Positions 1-11,200 of a stretch of 64,000 bases of DNA are shown in pieces. The notes beneath the pieces are model-generated. The model did no database searches and was not told where the DNA came from. It saw nothing but the letters and a program-made list of their open reading frames with translations. Location of the stretch: assembly GCF_016801865.2 (NCBI RefSeq), contig NC_068938.1, positions 83,402,886-83,466,885 on the forward strand, given 5' to 3'. How positions within the stretch are numbered: position 1 is the first letter of the stretch; each line of letters starts with the position of its first letter. A program made the translations under genes and the position numbers. The stretch comes from Culex pipiens pallens (Eukaryota > Arthropoda > Insecta > Diptera > Culicidae).

Positions 1-2063
1 AATCTCCAAAATTTTCCCAAAAATTAGTGTCCAAAAAATATATTGCCAAACTTAACTTCAATTGAAAAAAGTCCTAACAGTTTTGGTGATTGGTGACGTT
101 TATTTTATTTCTAATTTAATAAAACTGCATTCATTTTTATACAAATTTTGAGAATCCTCCTTGTTTGATTCTTCAACTTTGTCAATGTTGAGCCAAATCG
201 GTCGCTTTTTATTGTTGAAGTTTATATGGGAAAATTCGAAAAAATGTATAGGAAAACCAAAAAAATCAAAATTCCGCCAAAAGGTGGCGTTAAATGTGTC
301 GGATCATTGTCAAGTGTGAGATTCTTATGTAAAATTTTATGACAAACAACTTTGTCCAAGACCGCAAAACGATCCGAGTTAACCCTGACGAGTTATTAAC
401 GATTTAAAGAAGACGTTTTTGCTTCAACCAGCTTCAACGATAAAAAGCGACCCATAACCCTTAACCAATTTAGCTCAAAATTTTCACAGTTATTTATTTT
501 TGCCTAAGAATCGAATCAGGGGGTATCCCTGATGTTAATTTGTTTATTGCCACCCTAATGTAGAATCAAATGGAACATTTTGAGACCTTAAAGCAAATCA
601 GACTATTGAATAAATGATGCATTTTTCCAAAGACCATTTCTGTGACTCTTTAATCTAAAAAAAATGAAAATTGTGATTTAAACAGGAAATATAATTTTTG
701 AATTTCATAAATGACAGGTTATTCAATTGAAGTAACAAATAAAATTTAATGCAAAATGTTTGAAAAACTCCTTTAAAAATAAAAACACTGTAGGAAATAT
801 TTATCACAAAATTAACTAAGTTTAAAGAAGGTTTTGTTGTTGTTGAATATTGTTAAACATTTTTTAAAAATCATCGAAATTCGCTTTTATATTACAAGCA
901 ATCTACCACAGCAATATTATTTATCACTGAATTTGTCAAAATTTCTTCAAATACATCCAAAGCCAACATTTCTATGCCATTCACTTCCGTTATCCACTTC
1001 AACTCCACTCAAAAGCCGCTCGACAACTTCCTCGTGTCTGCGATGCAATACTGACCTTTCGCCTTTCTTTCAACTCAACCAAATCCAAAATAAAAGTCAC
1101 TCCCAAATCCGGCTTCACTAGACCTTTAAAGCAAAACAATCAATTCAAACGCTACCGGACTGGTATTTATGAAAACTTGCAAAACTGGATCACTACACTG
1201 GTCCACTCCAAAAAAACTAAAACCTCCAAGTCCCCACTTTAAGCCACCCTCCTAAAACGCAAACCGTTCGCGACGACACTCCTCCGTAAACTGAACGCGA
1301 CTCCACCACTCGCAGGCAGAAAGTGGTCGTCGCGAAACTTTCTTCTTCCCTTCTCAAAACCTCCCAAGTCAACACACAGTCAAGTCTAGGGGTACACACA
1401 TCTGGTTCCCCCCGCCGAGGAGGTCTTTCTCTCTTTCACTCACTCGTAGACCGGCGTCGGCGTGACTTCTTCAGATCGTGGCTGGCTGGCTGGAATGTTC
1501 CAGCTTAGACGACACAACCTAAATACAGAGTGGCACCGTCCACGCCGAAGTGCCACGTTGTTCTTTCTTCGTGCCCAATGGTCAGACAGTCCAAACAGCC
1601 GATTGTACGTAGAATTACAACACAACCAGAGACGACGTTCTGTACACGGCTTAGTGTTCAAGTACGACGCACACATTTGACCATCTCTCGCGCAATACCA
1701 CGTCAACCAAAGTCAAGATAAGCGACTTGTGACGAAAAAAAAAACGTCTGCTGTTTCCGTAGTTGTGCATCCAATCGCCGTCGAGTACGTGCACCGAAAA
1801 CTGTAAATCCGGCTGCCGGCTGAACCGACCGACCTGTGCTGTTTTTGCATAACACACCTCAACCGAACTTCTTGCTGACTTGTAGCTATCAGTAGAGTTA
1901 CCTTGTACACTGCGATGACCTGATCAGTTGGAACTCCGAATCACCTGGGGGGTTTGACAGACAGATTACTCGACACTCGCGACCAACTACTCCGCGGAAC
2001 ACGTCCAAAGCCGACGAAACGAAACGAACAACTGAGCGGCTGGGAATGAATTCCGTCGGTCCA
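1..2063. other. non-coding DNA, no gene recognised
   Basis: Bases 1-1130 are AT-rich with no coding signal. From about 1130 to 2060 the composition becomes GC-richer, with many CG dinucleotides, as is common around dipteran promoters. The open frames here are short and overlap on both strands without a recognisable domain. I see no mobile-element ends. Confidence 0.5.
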
Positions 2064-2070
2064 TATATAA
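2064..2070 (+). promoter_or_regulatory. candidate TATA box
   Basis: TATATAA lies in a GC-rich context. A start about 30 bases downstream (near 2095) would begin the candidate exon described next. The motif is nearly symmetrical, so a minus-strand promoter is possible. The call rests on the motif and its surroundings only. Confidence 0.3.
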
Positions 2071-2094
2071 CCGACGGCGACGGAACCCGACGAA

Positions 2095-2464
2095 GAGGAA
2101 CCAGGCACGCGCTGGAGAAGGGGTGACACCGGGCGCGCTGATGATGGTGGTTCATTGGCATTCAACAGGTACCCTCCGAGGGATTCATCGATGGCGTGGA
2201 AGACGGGTCCGGAGCTATGAAGTGAGACAGTCGGAGAACCCCTCGAGTTGATGAACTCAGCGGCTGCGTGCTTGAGGTTGCGTGCGCGATGAATGAAACT
2301 TCGGCGAATGAAGTTGAAAAGGGAGAAGACTGAAACGAAAGAGATACCCGAGCTGTTCGTTGATGCATGCGTAGCAGAGGGTACGGCGTTGGAGAGTGAA
2401 TGGAAGGGGTGATGAATGAAAGAGATGAACGGAGCGGTTTGATACGCCTAGTAGCATGCAACAG
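2095..2464 (+). other. candidate non-coding first exon (5' UTR)
   Basis: A GC-richer stretch downstream of the TATA motif ends at CAACAG|GTGAGC, a strong match to the metazoan 5' splice site. A second possible donor, CAACAG|GTACCC, is at 2168/2169. No long reading frame runs into either donor, so if transcribed this would be a leader exon. The transcription start is a guess from the TATA position. It resembles the exon candidates near 16.3, 23.9 and 36.7 kb in strand and style. Confidence 0.25.
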
Positions 2465-3087
2465 GTGAGCAGGGTTTTTGGTGATTTCGATGCGGTTTGT
2501 GGTGGGAAGCTGATCGAGTGATTACTTCTGAGTAATTTTGTAATTAGGTGTACCAAAAGAAGATTACGTTGAACCGCTGTAAACTTGATACTATAAGTAG
2601 ACTTGAAATATCTAAATAAAATAAAAACCACGTCAGAATTCATTCAAACTAGCCGTAGATAAATCACCCTCCAACACAATACAACCCGCTAATCAATACA
2701 AATGACCGGTTTTCCTCGCAACACTCACGAAGATTTGCAAACTTCCCCAACGGTACCCTCAGGCCAGACTATCGCCAAACAAAAACAAAAGCTGCCATTG
2801 GTGACCGGACGATACGCGGACGTGGCCGGGCCGGGCTTTGTTCGATCTTGTTTCACGACCAATTGAGCCTAATCAACCGTGAAACGACGGCACTGACTTG
2901 GATCGGTTCGACGGGTGGTGTTTTACAGCCAAACTGATATGGCGTTTAAGTGAAGGGGCACGATCGCGGTGACTTATTCACAAAATGGTATCCCTTAAAT
3001 TTCCAGTGTAAAATTTACAATCTTCAATCTATGTGCTCATTTTGGATACTTCTTTGATCCTTGTTCTTTGGTCATGGTTATTGGTGA

Positions 3088-3385
3088 TCTCTTGTCTCTT
3101 GTCTCTTGTCTCTTGTCTCTTGTCTCTTGTCTCTTGTCTCTTGTCTCTTGTCTCTTGTCTCTTGTCTCTTGTCTCTTGTCTCTTGTCTCTTGTCTCTTGT
3201 CTCTTGTCTCTTGTCTCTTGTCTCTTATCTCTTGTCTCTTGTCTCTTGTCTCTTGTCTCTTGTCTCTTGTCTCTTGTCTCTTGTCTCTTGTCTCTTGTCT
3301 CTTGTCTCTTGTCTCTTGTCTCTTGTCTCTTGTCTCTTGTCTCTTGTCTCTTGTCTCTTGTCTCTTGTCTCTTGTCTCTTGTCTC
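3088..3385. repeat. (TCTCTTG)n microsatellite, period 7
   Basis: About 42-43 tandem copies of the heptamer TCTCTTG, almost perfect, with one G-to-A change near 3225 giving TCTCTTATC. Because 7 is not a multiple of 3, all three frames are open and give artefactual Leu/Ser/Val/Cys-rich translations. The array abuts the next one directly. On the other strand the unit is CAAGAGA, one base away from the CAAGAAA array at 14.5 kb. Confidence 0.97.
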
Positions 3386-3647
3386 ACAAAAACAAAAACA
3401 AAAACAAAAACAAAAACAAAAACAAAAACAAAAACAAAAACAAAAACAAAAACAAAAACAAAAACAAAAACAAAAACAAAAACAAAAACAAAAACAAAAA
3501 CAAAAACAAAAACAAAAACAAAAACAAAAACAAAAACAAAAACAAAAACAAAAACAAAAACAAAAACAAAAACAAAAACAAAAACAAAAACAAAAACAAA
3601 AACAAAAACAAAAACAAAAACAAAAACAAAAACAAAAACAAAAACAA
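3386..3647. repeat. (ACAAAA)n microsatellite, period 6
   Basis: About 43-44 uninterrupted copies of the hexamer, with no variant seen. It begins on the base after the TCTCTTG array and runs directly into the TTTTATGA array. The predicted Gln-Lys, Thr-Lys or Asn-Lys repeat proteins are artefacts. Confidence 0.97.
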
Positions 3648-4053
3648 TTTTATGATTTTATGATTTTATGATTTTATGATTTTATGATTTTATGATTTTA
3701 TGATTTTATGATTTTATGATTTTATGATTTTATGATTTTATGATTTTATGATTTTATGATTTTATGATTTTATGATTTTAAGATTTTAAGATTTTATGAT
3801 TTTATGATTTTATGATTTTATGATTTTATGATTTTATGATTTTATGATTTTATGATTTTATGATTTTATGATTTTATGATTTTATGATTTTATGATTTTA
3901 TGATTTTATGATTTTATGATTTTATGATTTTATGATTTTATGATTTTATGATTTTATGATTTTATGATTTTATGATTTTATGATTTTATGATTTTAAAAT
4001 TTTATGATTTTATGATTTTATGATTTTATGATTTTATGATTTTATGATTTTAT
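3648..4053. repeat. (TTTTATGA)n microsatellite, period 8
   Basis: About 50 copies of the octamer. Variants are few: a pair of T-to-A changes near 3780-3790 (ATTTTAAG units) and one ATTTTAAA unit near 3995. It is the third member of a compound block whose periods are 7, 6 and 8. Confidence 0.97.
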
Positions 4054-5552
4054 GGTTTTTTGATTCAAATTTCAACTTGCTCGTTTTGATGAGCCAAGGC
4101 ACCTTCAAAGCCACATACGCTGCGTCGAACCATGCGCGAAGATTCAAACTCACCAGTACTCTTCGAACTGCTTTCGCGATCGGGTCGTGGTCCAACAACT
4201 TTTTAAGCATACCCAAGTTTCACGTGCGATCTTCAGGTACGCCAATTGCGTGAACTATTAGTGGAAGTTGTTTTTGTTTTTTCATCTGCTTCTTCCACCC
4301 AAATCATGGTGGTATTATTAGGATAATTGGCGGTCCGTGGAATTGAAACTTTGACCGTCACACGGAATTAATCGTCGTCGTCGCCGGCGGGTTTTTGAAA
4401 AGTTTTGCGTGGGTTGGGGAAATTGGTGGGGCTTCGACAGGTGGTTCGAAAGTTTGGCGGTTGATGGCAGAGGTGAATAATGATAGCCTTTGACGGGCCT
4501 TAATGCGCTGCAAAATAATTCAAGTGTTCCGAGCAAGAATGGGGGCTGTGAGTGGTTGGGATCGTTAATGAGCTTTTAAATCGATGAAATTGAGGGGAGT
4601 GTGCATCCCTAGCGCAGAGAGGAAAATATGGAATAATTGGGATCAGGAAAAATACAAGCTGTGAAGTTTTGTTAGAAAATGAGTGAATTTGGAAATTTTC
4701 CAAGTTATAGTGAGCATCCCTAGTTCATCAAAAGTCTCACGAAAAAAATAGTTGGGAGTGCCCAAATTGAAATCGAGCACAGGTCGATTGAATTCCACCG
4801 GCATTGTGCGCTGAGTTCCATTTTACAACTGTCTGCGATGACAGATTAATTCTCGTTCCCGCAGAACCGGAAGTGCATCGTTAATGCTGTTCGAATCAAC
4901 CACGCTGGAGCTGTTACCGGGTGTAAAGATCCCCCGGTAGTGATGCACATGTAAATTTACGTGCAATCTCATGTGGATCGGTTAACCAGCTATTGTGTTC
5001 GCTGCTCTTTCGTGAGCAATTTGTTTAGTGTGATTGAGATAAGTTTTCGCGAGAAGTCATTCTGGGTGCTGTTTTTTTAAAGTGGAAATCGAGGAGAAGA
5101 GAGAAGAAACGACGTGACGTGTTTCAAGGAGCAGCAATATCACAGGATCGTAAAAACCGGTACCGGTTCTGGGAAAATCGCAAAACCGGTCATTGTCAAC
5201 GCTGAAATCGCAACAAAAAAATCATTTAAACGAATCCAGAAACAAGCTGTTGAAATGTCGAAAACAGAATAAAATAAAACAAACACAGACAAAACAAACC
5301 AACAAGTCAACAAAGCTGTGACCTTTTTTGTGCCATCTGTTGTTTAAGCTGCCAACCTGACCAACAAATGCCATGCTTGATTAAAATAAACGATCGAATG
5401 AGATGACAATGCGCTCCTCGTCGGCTGGAGATGAGTTCCAGTCACGATCCGTTGAGAGGGAATTCCTGGCCGTAACTGATAAGTTGGCGTTGCCGTTGTG
5501 CTATCTTGTCGTAGGGCGATTTTAGCTCATTTTAAGAGTAAATCTCATTTTA
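4054..5552. other. non-repetitive tract, no gene established
   Basis: Moderately GC-rich in places and free of obvious transposon ends. Read on the minus strand, the segment from about 4250 down to 4165 has an open frame that meets a sequence resembling a splice donor (TACTG|GTGAGT). It could be a short exon, but I find no convincing acceptor or domain. Apart from this possible exon I see nothing in the tract. Confidence 0.4.
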
Positions 5553-5752
5553 CACAAAAAAGATGAATTTTGGAAGGTTGAATATTACTTCTTTTTTGAG
5601 TAATAATACATACAAAATGTGTAAAAAATGAACCTGATGAAAATTCATTTAAATCTGATGAAAATTCAACAGTTCCTGATGCAATATTACACATTTTTTG
5701 ACACAAAATCTGTCATAATTCCCTGATGAATAATACTATCTTTTTTTCTGTG
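5553..5752. mobile_element. MITE, CACAGTAAAA-type family, divergent subtype
   Basis: Starts CACAAAAAAGATG and ends TTTTTTTCTGTG, giving short terminal inverted repeats. TA flanks it on both sides (5551-5552 and 5753-5754), as expected for a Tc1/mariner-type target duplication. The inside holds inverted motifs such as GGAAGGTTGAATATTAC and a CTGATGAAAATTCA repeat. The copy at 62370 is the same subtype in the opposite direction. There is no transposase. Confidence 0.75.
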
Positions 5753-6233
5753 TATAAAGTTTTTATGATCTGGTAAAATTGATGTAAACTTAAATTTGAC
5801 AAACAAGCACTTTTAAATTCAAAATCAGCTTTTTTCAACATTCGACAAGATAGTGCAACGCCGACATAGTGTTCATCTCACAACTCCACTGATAGTTTGC
5901 ATGCCAAGAGGTGATGAACAAGGCTTTTTAAAAATAGATGTTAACCGAAGAGGAGGGGGCGTCAATGTGCCAATTAAATATTTATTGTTTTTTCATATGT
6001 TAGATGGATTTCATCAAAATGCTATTATTTATTTTGCTGCTTGGGAAGTAGGAAGGTGATGAGTTGTGAATTTCAGATTTCTTATAAGAAAATAATCGAC
6101 AACAATGGTGTGTCATCTTCTATGAATCATGCAGGGTCAACAATTAAAAAATAAATTAATTGAAGTCATGTGTCATGTGCTGAGATGCTCTGTGATTTTG
6201 ATACTAATTTTCACTAGCATTTTTAGCATTCAA
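5753..6233. other. AT-rich spacer, no gene
   Basis: No recognisable coding sequence, splice signal or repeat end. It leads into the GATTTGAA array. Confidence 0.5.
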
Positions 6234-7094
6234 AGATTTGAAGACTTTGAAAGATTTGAAGATTTGGAGATTTTTAAAGATTTGAAGATTTGAAGATTTG
6301 AAGATTTGAAGATTTGAAGATTTGAAGATTTGAAGATTTGAAGATTTGAAGATTCGAAGATTTGAAGATTTGAAGATTTGAAGATTTGAAAATTTGAAGA
6401 TTTGAAGATTTGAAAATTTGAAGATTTGAAGATTTGAAGATTTGAAGATTTGAAGAATTTGAAGATTTGATTGCTTTGAATTTGAATGTCTTTATTTTTA
6501 AGAAAATACTCTTATTATGGTAAAAACATTTCCCTGATTGCATTTAAACTTAATCATTTTGACGTTAAGCATATTATATTCAGATTGTTCAAAATCTTCA
6601 GATTTGAAGATTTGAAGATTTGAAGATTTCAAGATTTGAAGATTTGAAGATTTGAAGAATTTGAAGATTTGATTGCTTTGAATTTGAATGTCATTATTTT
6701 TAAGAAAATACTCTTATTATGGTAAAAACATTTCCCTGATTGCATTTAAACTTAATCATTTTGACGTTAAGCATATTATATTCAGATTGTTCAAAATCTT
6801 CAGATTTGAAGTTTTGAAGATTTGAAGATTTGAAGATTTGAAGATTTGAAGATTTGAAGATTTGAAGATTTGAAGATTTGAAGATTTGAAGATTTGAAGA
6901 TTTGAAGATTTGAAGATTTGAAGATTTGAAGATTTGAAGATTTGAAGATTTGAAGAATTTGAAGATTTGATTGCTTTGAATTTGAATGTCATTATTTTTA
7001 AGAAAATACTCTTATTATGGTAAAAACATTTCCCTGATTGCATTTAAACTTAATCATTTTGACGTTCAGCATATTATATTCAGATTGTTCAAAA
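6234..7094. repeat. composite repeat: (GATTTGAA)n interleaved with three copies of a 130-bp unit
   Basis: Octamer arrays at about 6234-6470, 6600-6672 and 6801-6970 alternate with a 130-bp unique unit at 6471-6600, 6673-6802 and 6971-7094 (the last slightly short). The three unique units differ at only a few positions, for example TTTATT versus ATTATT and CGTTAAGC versus CGTTCAGC. The octamer number differs strongly between segments. This is a higher-order tandem duplication whose microsatellite part has since changed in length. Confidence 0.95.
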
Positions 7095-8231
7095 GTGTGT
7101 GTAATATAAAAGTAAGAGATTGGTGTGCATAAAGCTATTTGATACGTTGAAGTCGAAATATCAAACGTGAGGCGTATTCAGATGGATCAAAACACTAAAA
7201 CCACAACCAATTTCTGAACGCGTTCCAAGAAACCACAACATTCACCAACATCATCCATTGTCCTACGAAACCCCACAGCATAAACTCCACCAGCAACAAC
7301 AACATCTTCGGGACAGCCTTTCGCTTCCAAGGTGAACAAAACAAGTTTTTGCGCGAGGAGGTTCGCTCTCGAGGGTCCATCAACAACGCCATTTCTTCCC
7401 CAGCGAGGATCTTCGCACCTGCGCGAATTCGCTTTTATTGTTGTTGTTGGTTGGTTGGAATTGACCCCGTAGATCATCGTGAATCGTGGTTCATTGACGA
7501 TTTGAAGAGCGTTGTTGATGAACAATTTTGTTGCGTCAAGTCGAATGGTTAGTTAGGGGGATTCCCCTAGTAGTGCCAACCCGATCTACTGAGTTATTGC
7601 TTAATTCTAATTAGGTTGAAGTGCCTCGTCGACTTTTGCTCAACTCTGTGCGGTGTAGGTCGGCGTAGGGAAGAATGTTGATGGGGCGCAGAAATCCCCC
7701 AAACTGAAAAACAGGTTTGACGGTGGCGGCGTCACGGCGAATTTCTTAAGTTGAGCAGATCACATTCGGACGGATTTTTTTATGATCTGGGCTTATCGTT
7801 CGAGAGAGAAATAAAAAGTGTATCGAACATGTTTGCAGAAAGTCTCCCTTCGTGGAAGGCTTGATCAGAGTGTGTGGAGAGTAGAGCAAGAGTTTGCTCT
7901 TGGAAGGCAACTGTCAGCAAGTATGATCAAAACAGGGGCTAATCCAATTACTGAACTGGATTGATTGTGGGATTTGTAAATCCCATCCAGTTCCGCTGGT
8001 TTCAAGTAAAATCCAACTTGAAGTGCAGATAATTTAAAGCGGTTAAAAGTGAATGGGAAACCTGCACTTAAATACTAATTGTTGAGTGGTATTTATTGAA
8101 CGGAAAGGTTTCAAGTGGGAAATGACTTGTGGAGAAGAGTTGAGGAATTCAACTGGCAATCCAAATTTATGTGAGGTAAAGTAAAGATTGCTCGTGTCTA
8201 TTATCATTATTCCATCAAAAATAATAACATT
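7095..8231. other. single-copy-looking tract, no gene established
   Basis: Locally GC-richer around 7190-7560, where frames are open on both strands (up to 112 codons on the minus strand at 7187-7525). The translations match no family I know and lack motifs, so I do not call a gene. The rest is AT-rich. Confidence 0.4.
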
Positions 8232-11200
8232 CTAAAAACTAAAAACTAAAAACTAAAAACTAAAAACTAAAAACTAAAAACTAAAAACTAAAAACTAAAA
8301 ACTAAAAACTTAAAACTAAAAACTAAAAACTAAAAACTAAAAACTAAAAACTAAAAACTAAAAACTAAAAACTAAAAACTAAAAACTAAAAACTAAAAAC
8401 TAAAAACTAAAAACTAAAAACTAAAAACTAAAAACTAAAAACTAAAAACTAAAAACTAAAAACTAAAAACTAAAAACTAAAAACTAAAAACTAAAAACTA
8501 AAAACTAAAAACTAAAAACTAAAAACTAAAAACTAAAAACTAAAAACTAAAAACTAAAAACTAAAAACTAAAAACTAAAAACTAAAAACTAAAAACTAAA
8601 AACTAAAAACTAAAAACTAAAAACTAAAAACTAAAAACTAAAAACTAAAAACTAAAAACTAAAAACTAAAAACTAAAAACTAAAAACTAAAAACTAAAAA
8701 CTAAAAACTAAAAACTAAAACTAAAAAAGAAAAACTAAAAACTAAAAACTAAAAACTAAAAACTAAAAACTAAAAACTAAAAACTAAAAACTAAAAACTA
8801 AAAACTAAAAACTAAAAACTAAAAACTAAAAACTAAAAACTAAAAACTAAAAACTAAAAACTAAAAACTAAAAACTAAAAACTAAAAACTAAAAACTAAA
8901 AACTAAAAACTAAAAACTAAAAACTAAAAACTAAAAAACTAAAAACTAAAAACTAAAAACTAAAAACTAAAAACTAAAAACTAAAAACTAAAAACTAAAA
9001 ACTAAAAACTAAAAACTAAAAACTAAAAACTAAAAACTAAAAACTAAAAACTAAAAACTAAAAACTAAAAACTAAAAACTAAAAACTAAAAACTAAAAAC
9101 TAAAAACTAAAAACTAAAAAATAAAAAATAAAAAATAAAAACTAAAAACTAAAAACTAAAAACTAAAAAAAACTAAAAACTAAAAACTAAAAACTAAAAA
9201 CTAAAAACTAAAAACTAAAAACTAAAAACTAAAAACTAAAAACTAAAAACTAAAAACTAAAAACTAAAAACTAAAAACTAAAAACTAAAAACTAAAAACT
9301 AAAAACTAAAAACTAAAAACTAAAAACTAAAAACTAAAAACTAAAAACTAAAAACTAAAACTAAAAACTAAAAACTAAAAACTAAAAACTAAAAACTAAA
9401 AACTAAAAACTAAAAACTAAAAACTAAAAACTAAAAACTAAAAACTAAAAACTAAAAACTAAAAACTAAAAACTAAAAACTAAAAACTAAAAACTAAAAA
9501 CTAAAAACTAAAAACTAAAAACTAAAAACTAAAAACTAAAAACTAAAAACTAAAAACTAAAAACTAAAAACTAAAAACTAAAAACTAAAACTAAAAACTA
9601 AAAACTAAAAACTAAAAACTAAAAACTAAAAACTAAAAACTAAAAACTAAAAACTAAAAACTAAAAACTAAAAACTAAAAACTAAAAACTAAAAACTAAA
9701 AACTAAAAACTAAAAACTAAAAACTAAAAACTAAAAACTAAAACTAAAAACTAAAAACTAAAAACTAAAAACTAAAAACTAAAAACTAAAAACTAAAAAC
9801 TAAAAACTAAAAACTAAAAACTAAAAACTAAAAACTAAAAACTAAAAACTAAAAACTAAAAACTAAAAACTAAAAACTAAAAACTAAAAACTAAAAACTA
9901 AAAACTAAAAACTAAAAACTAAAAACTAAAAACAAAAACTAAAAACTAAAAACTAAAAACTAAAAACTAAAAACTAAAAACTAAAAACTAAAAACTAAAA
10001 ACTAAAAACTAAAAACTAAAAACTAAAAACTAAAAACTAAAAACTAAAAACTAAAAACTAAAAACTAAAAACTAAAACTAAAAACTAAAAACTAAAAACT
10101 AAAAACTAAAAACTAAAAACTAAAAACTAAAACTAAAAACTAAAAACTAAAAACTAAAAACTAAAACTAAAAACTAAAAACTAAAAACTAAAAACTAAAA
10201 ACTAAAAACTAAAAACTAAAAACTAAAAACTAAAAACTAAAAACTAAAAACTAAAAACTAAAAAACTAAAAACTAAAAACTAAAAACTAAAAACTAAAAA
10301 CTAAAAACTAAAAACTAAAAACTAAAAACTAAAAACTAAAAACTAAAAACTAAAAACTAAAAACTAAAAACTAAAAACTAAAAACTAAAAACTAAAACTA
10401 AAAACTAAAAACTAAAAACTAAAAACTAAAAACTAAAAACTAAAAACTAAAAACTAAAAACTAAAAACTAAAAACTAAAAACTAAAAACTAAAAACTAAA
10501 AACTAAAAACTAAAAACTAAAACTAAAAACTAAAAACTAAAAACTAAAAACTAAAAACTAAAAACTAAAAACTAAAAAACTAAAAACTAAAACTAAAAAC
10601 TAAAAACTAAAACTAAAAACTAAAAACTAAAAACTAAAAACTAAAAACTAAAAACTAAAACTAAAAACTAAAAACTAAAAACTAAAAACTAAAAACTAAA
10701 AACTAAAACTAAAAACTAAAAACTAAAAACTAAAAACTAAAACTAAAACTAAAAACTAAAAACTAAAAACTAAAAACTAAAAACTAAAAACTAAAAACTA
10801 AAAACTAAAAACTAAAACTAAAAACTAAAAACTAAAAACTAAAAACTAAAAACTAAAAACTAAAAAACTAAAAACTAAAAACTAAAAACTAAAAACTAAA
10901 AACTAAAAACTAAAAACTAAAAACTAAAAACTAAAAACTAAAAACTAAAAACTAAAAACTAAAAACTAAAAAACTAAAAACTAAAAACTAAAACTAAAAA
11001 CTAAAAACTAAAAACTAAAAACTAAAAACTAAAAACTAAAAACTAAAAACTAAAAACTAAAAACTAAAAACTAAAAACTAAAAACTAAAAACTAAAAACT
11101 AAAAACTAAAAACTAAAAACTAAAAACTAAAAACTAAAAACTAAAAACTAAAAACTAAAAACTAAAAACTAAAACTAAAAACTAAAAACTAAAAACTAAA

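Noticed and set aside
3033..3671. Long open frames over the TCTCTTG and ACAAAA arrays (up to 212 codons)
   Set aside because: They are open in several frames because the repeat unit has no stops. The sequence is microsatellite.
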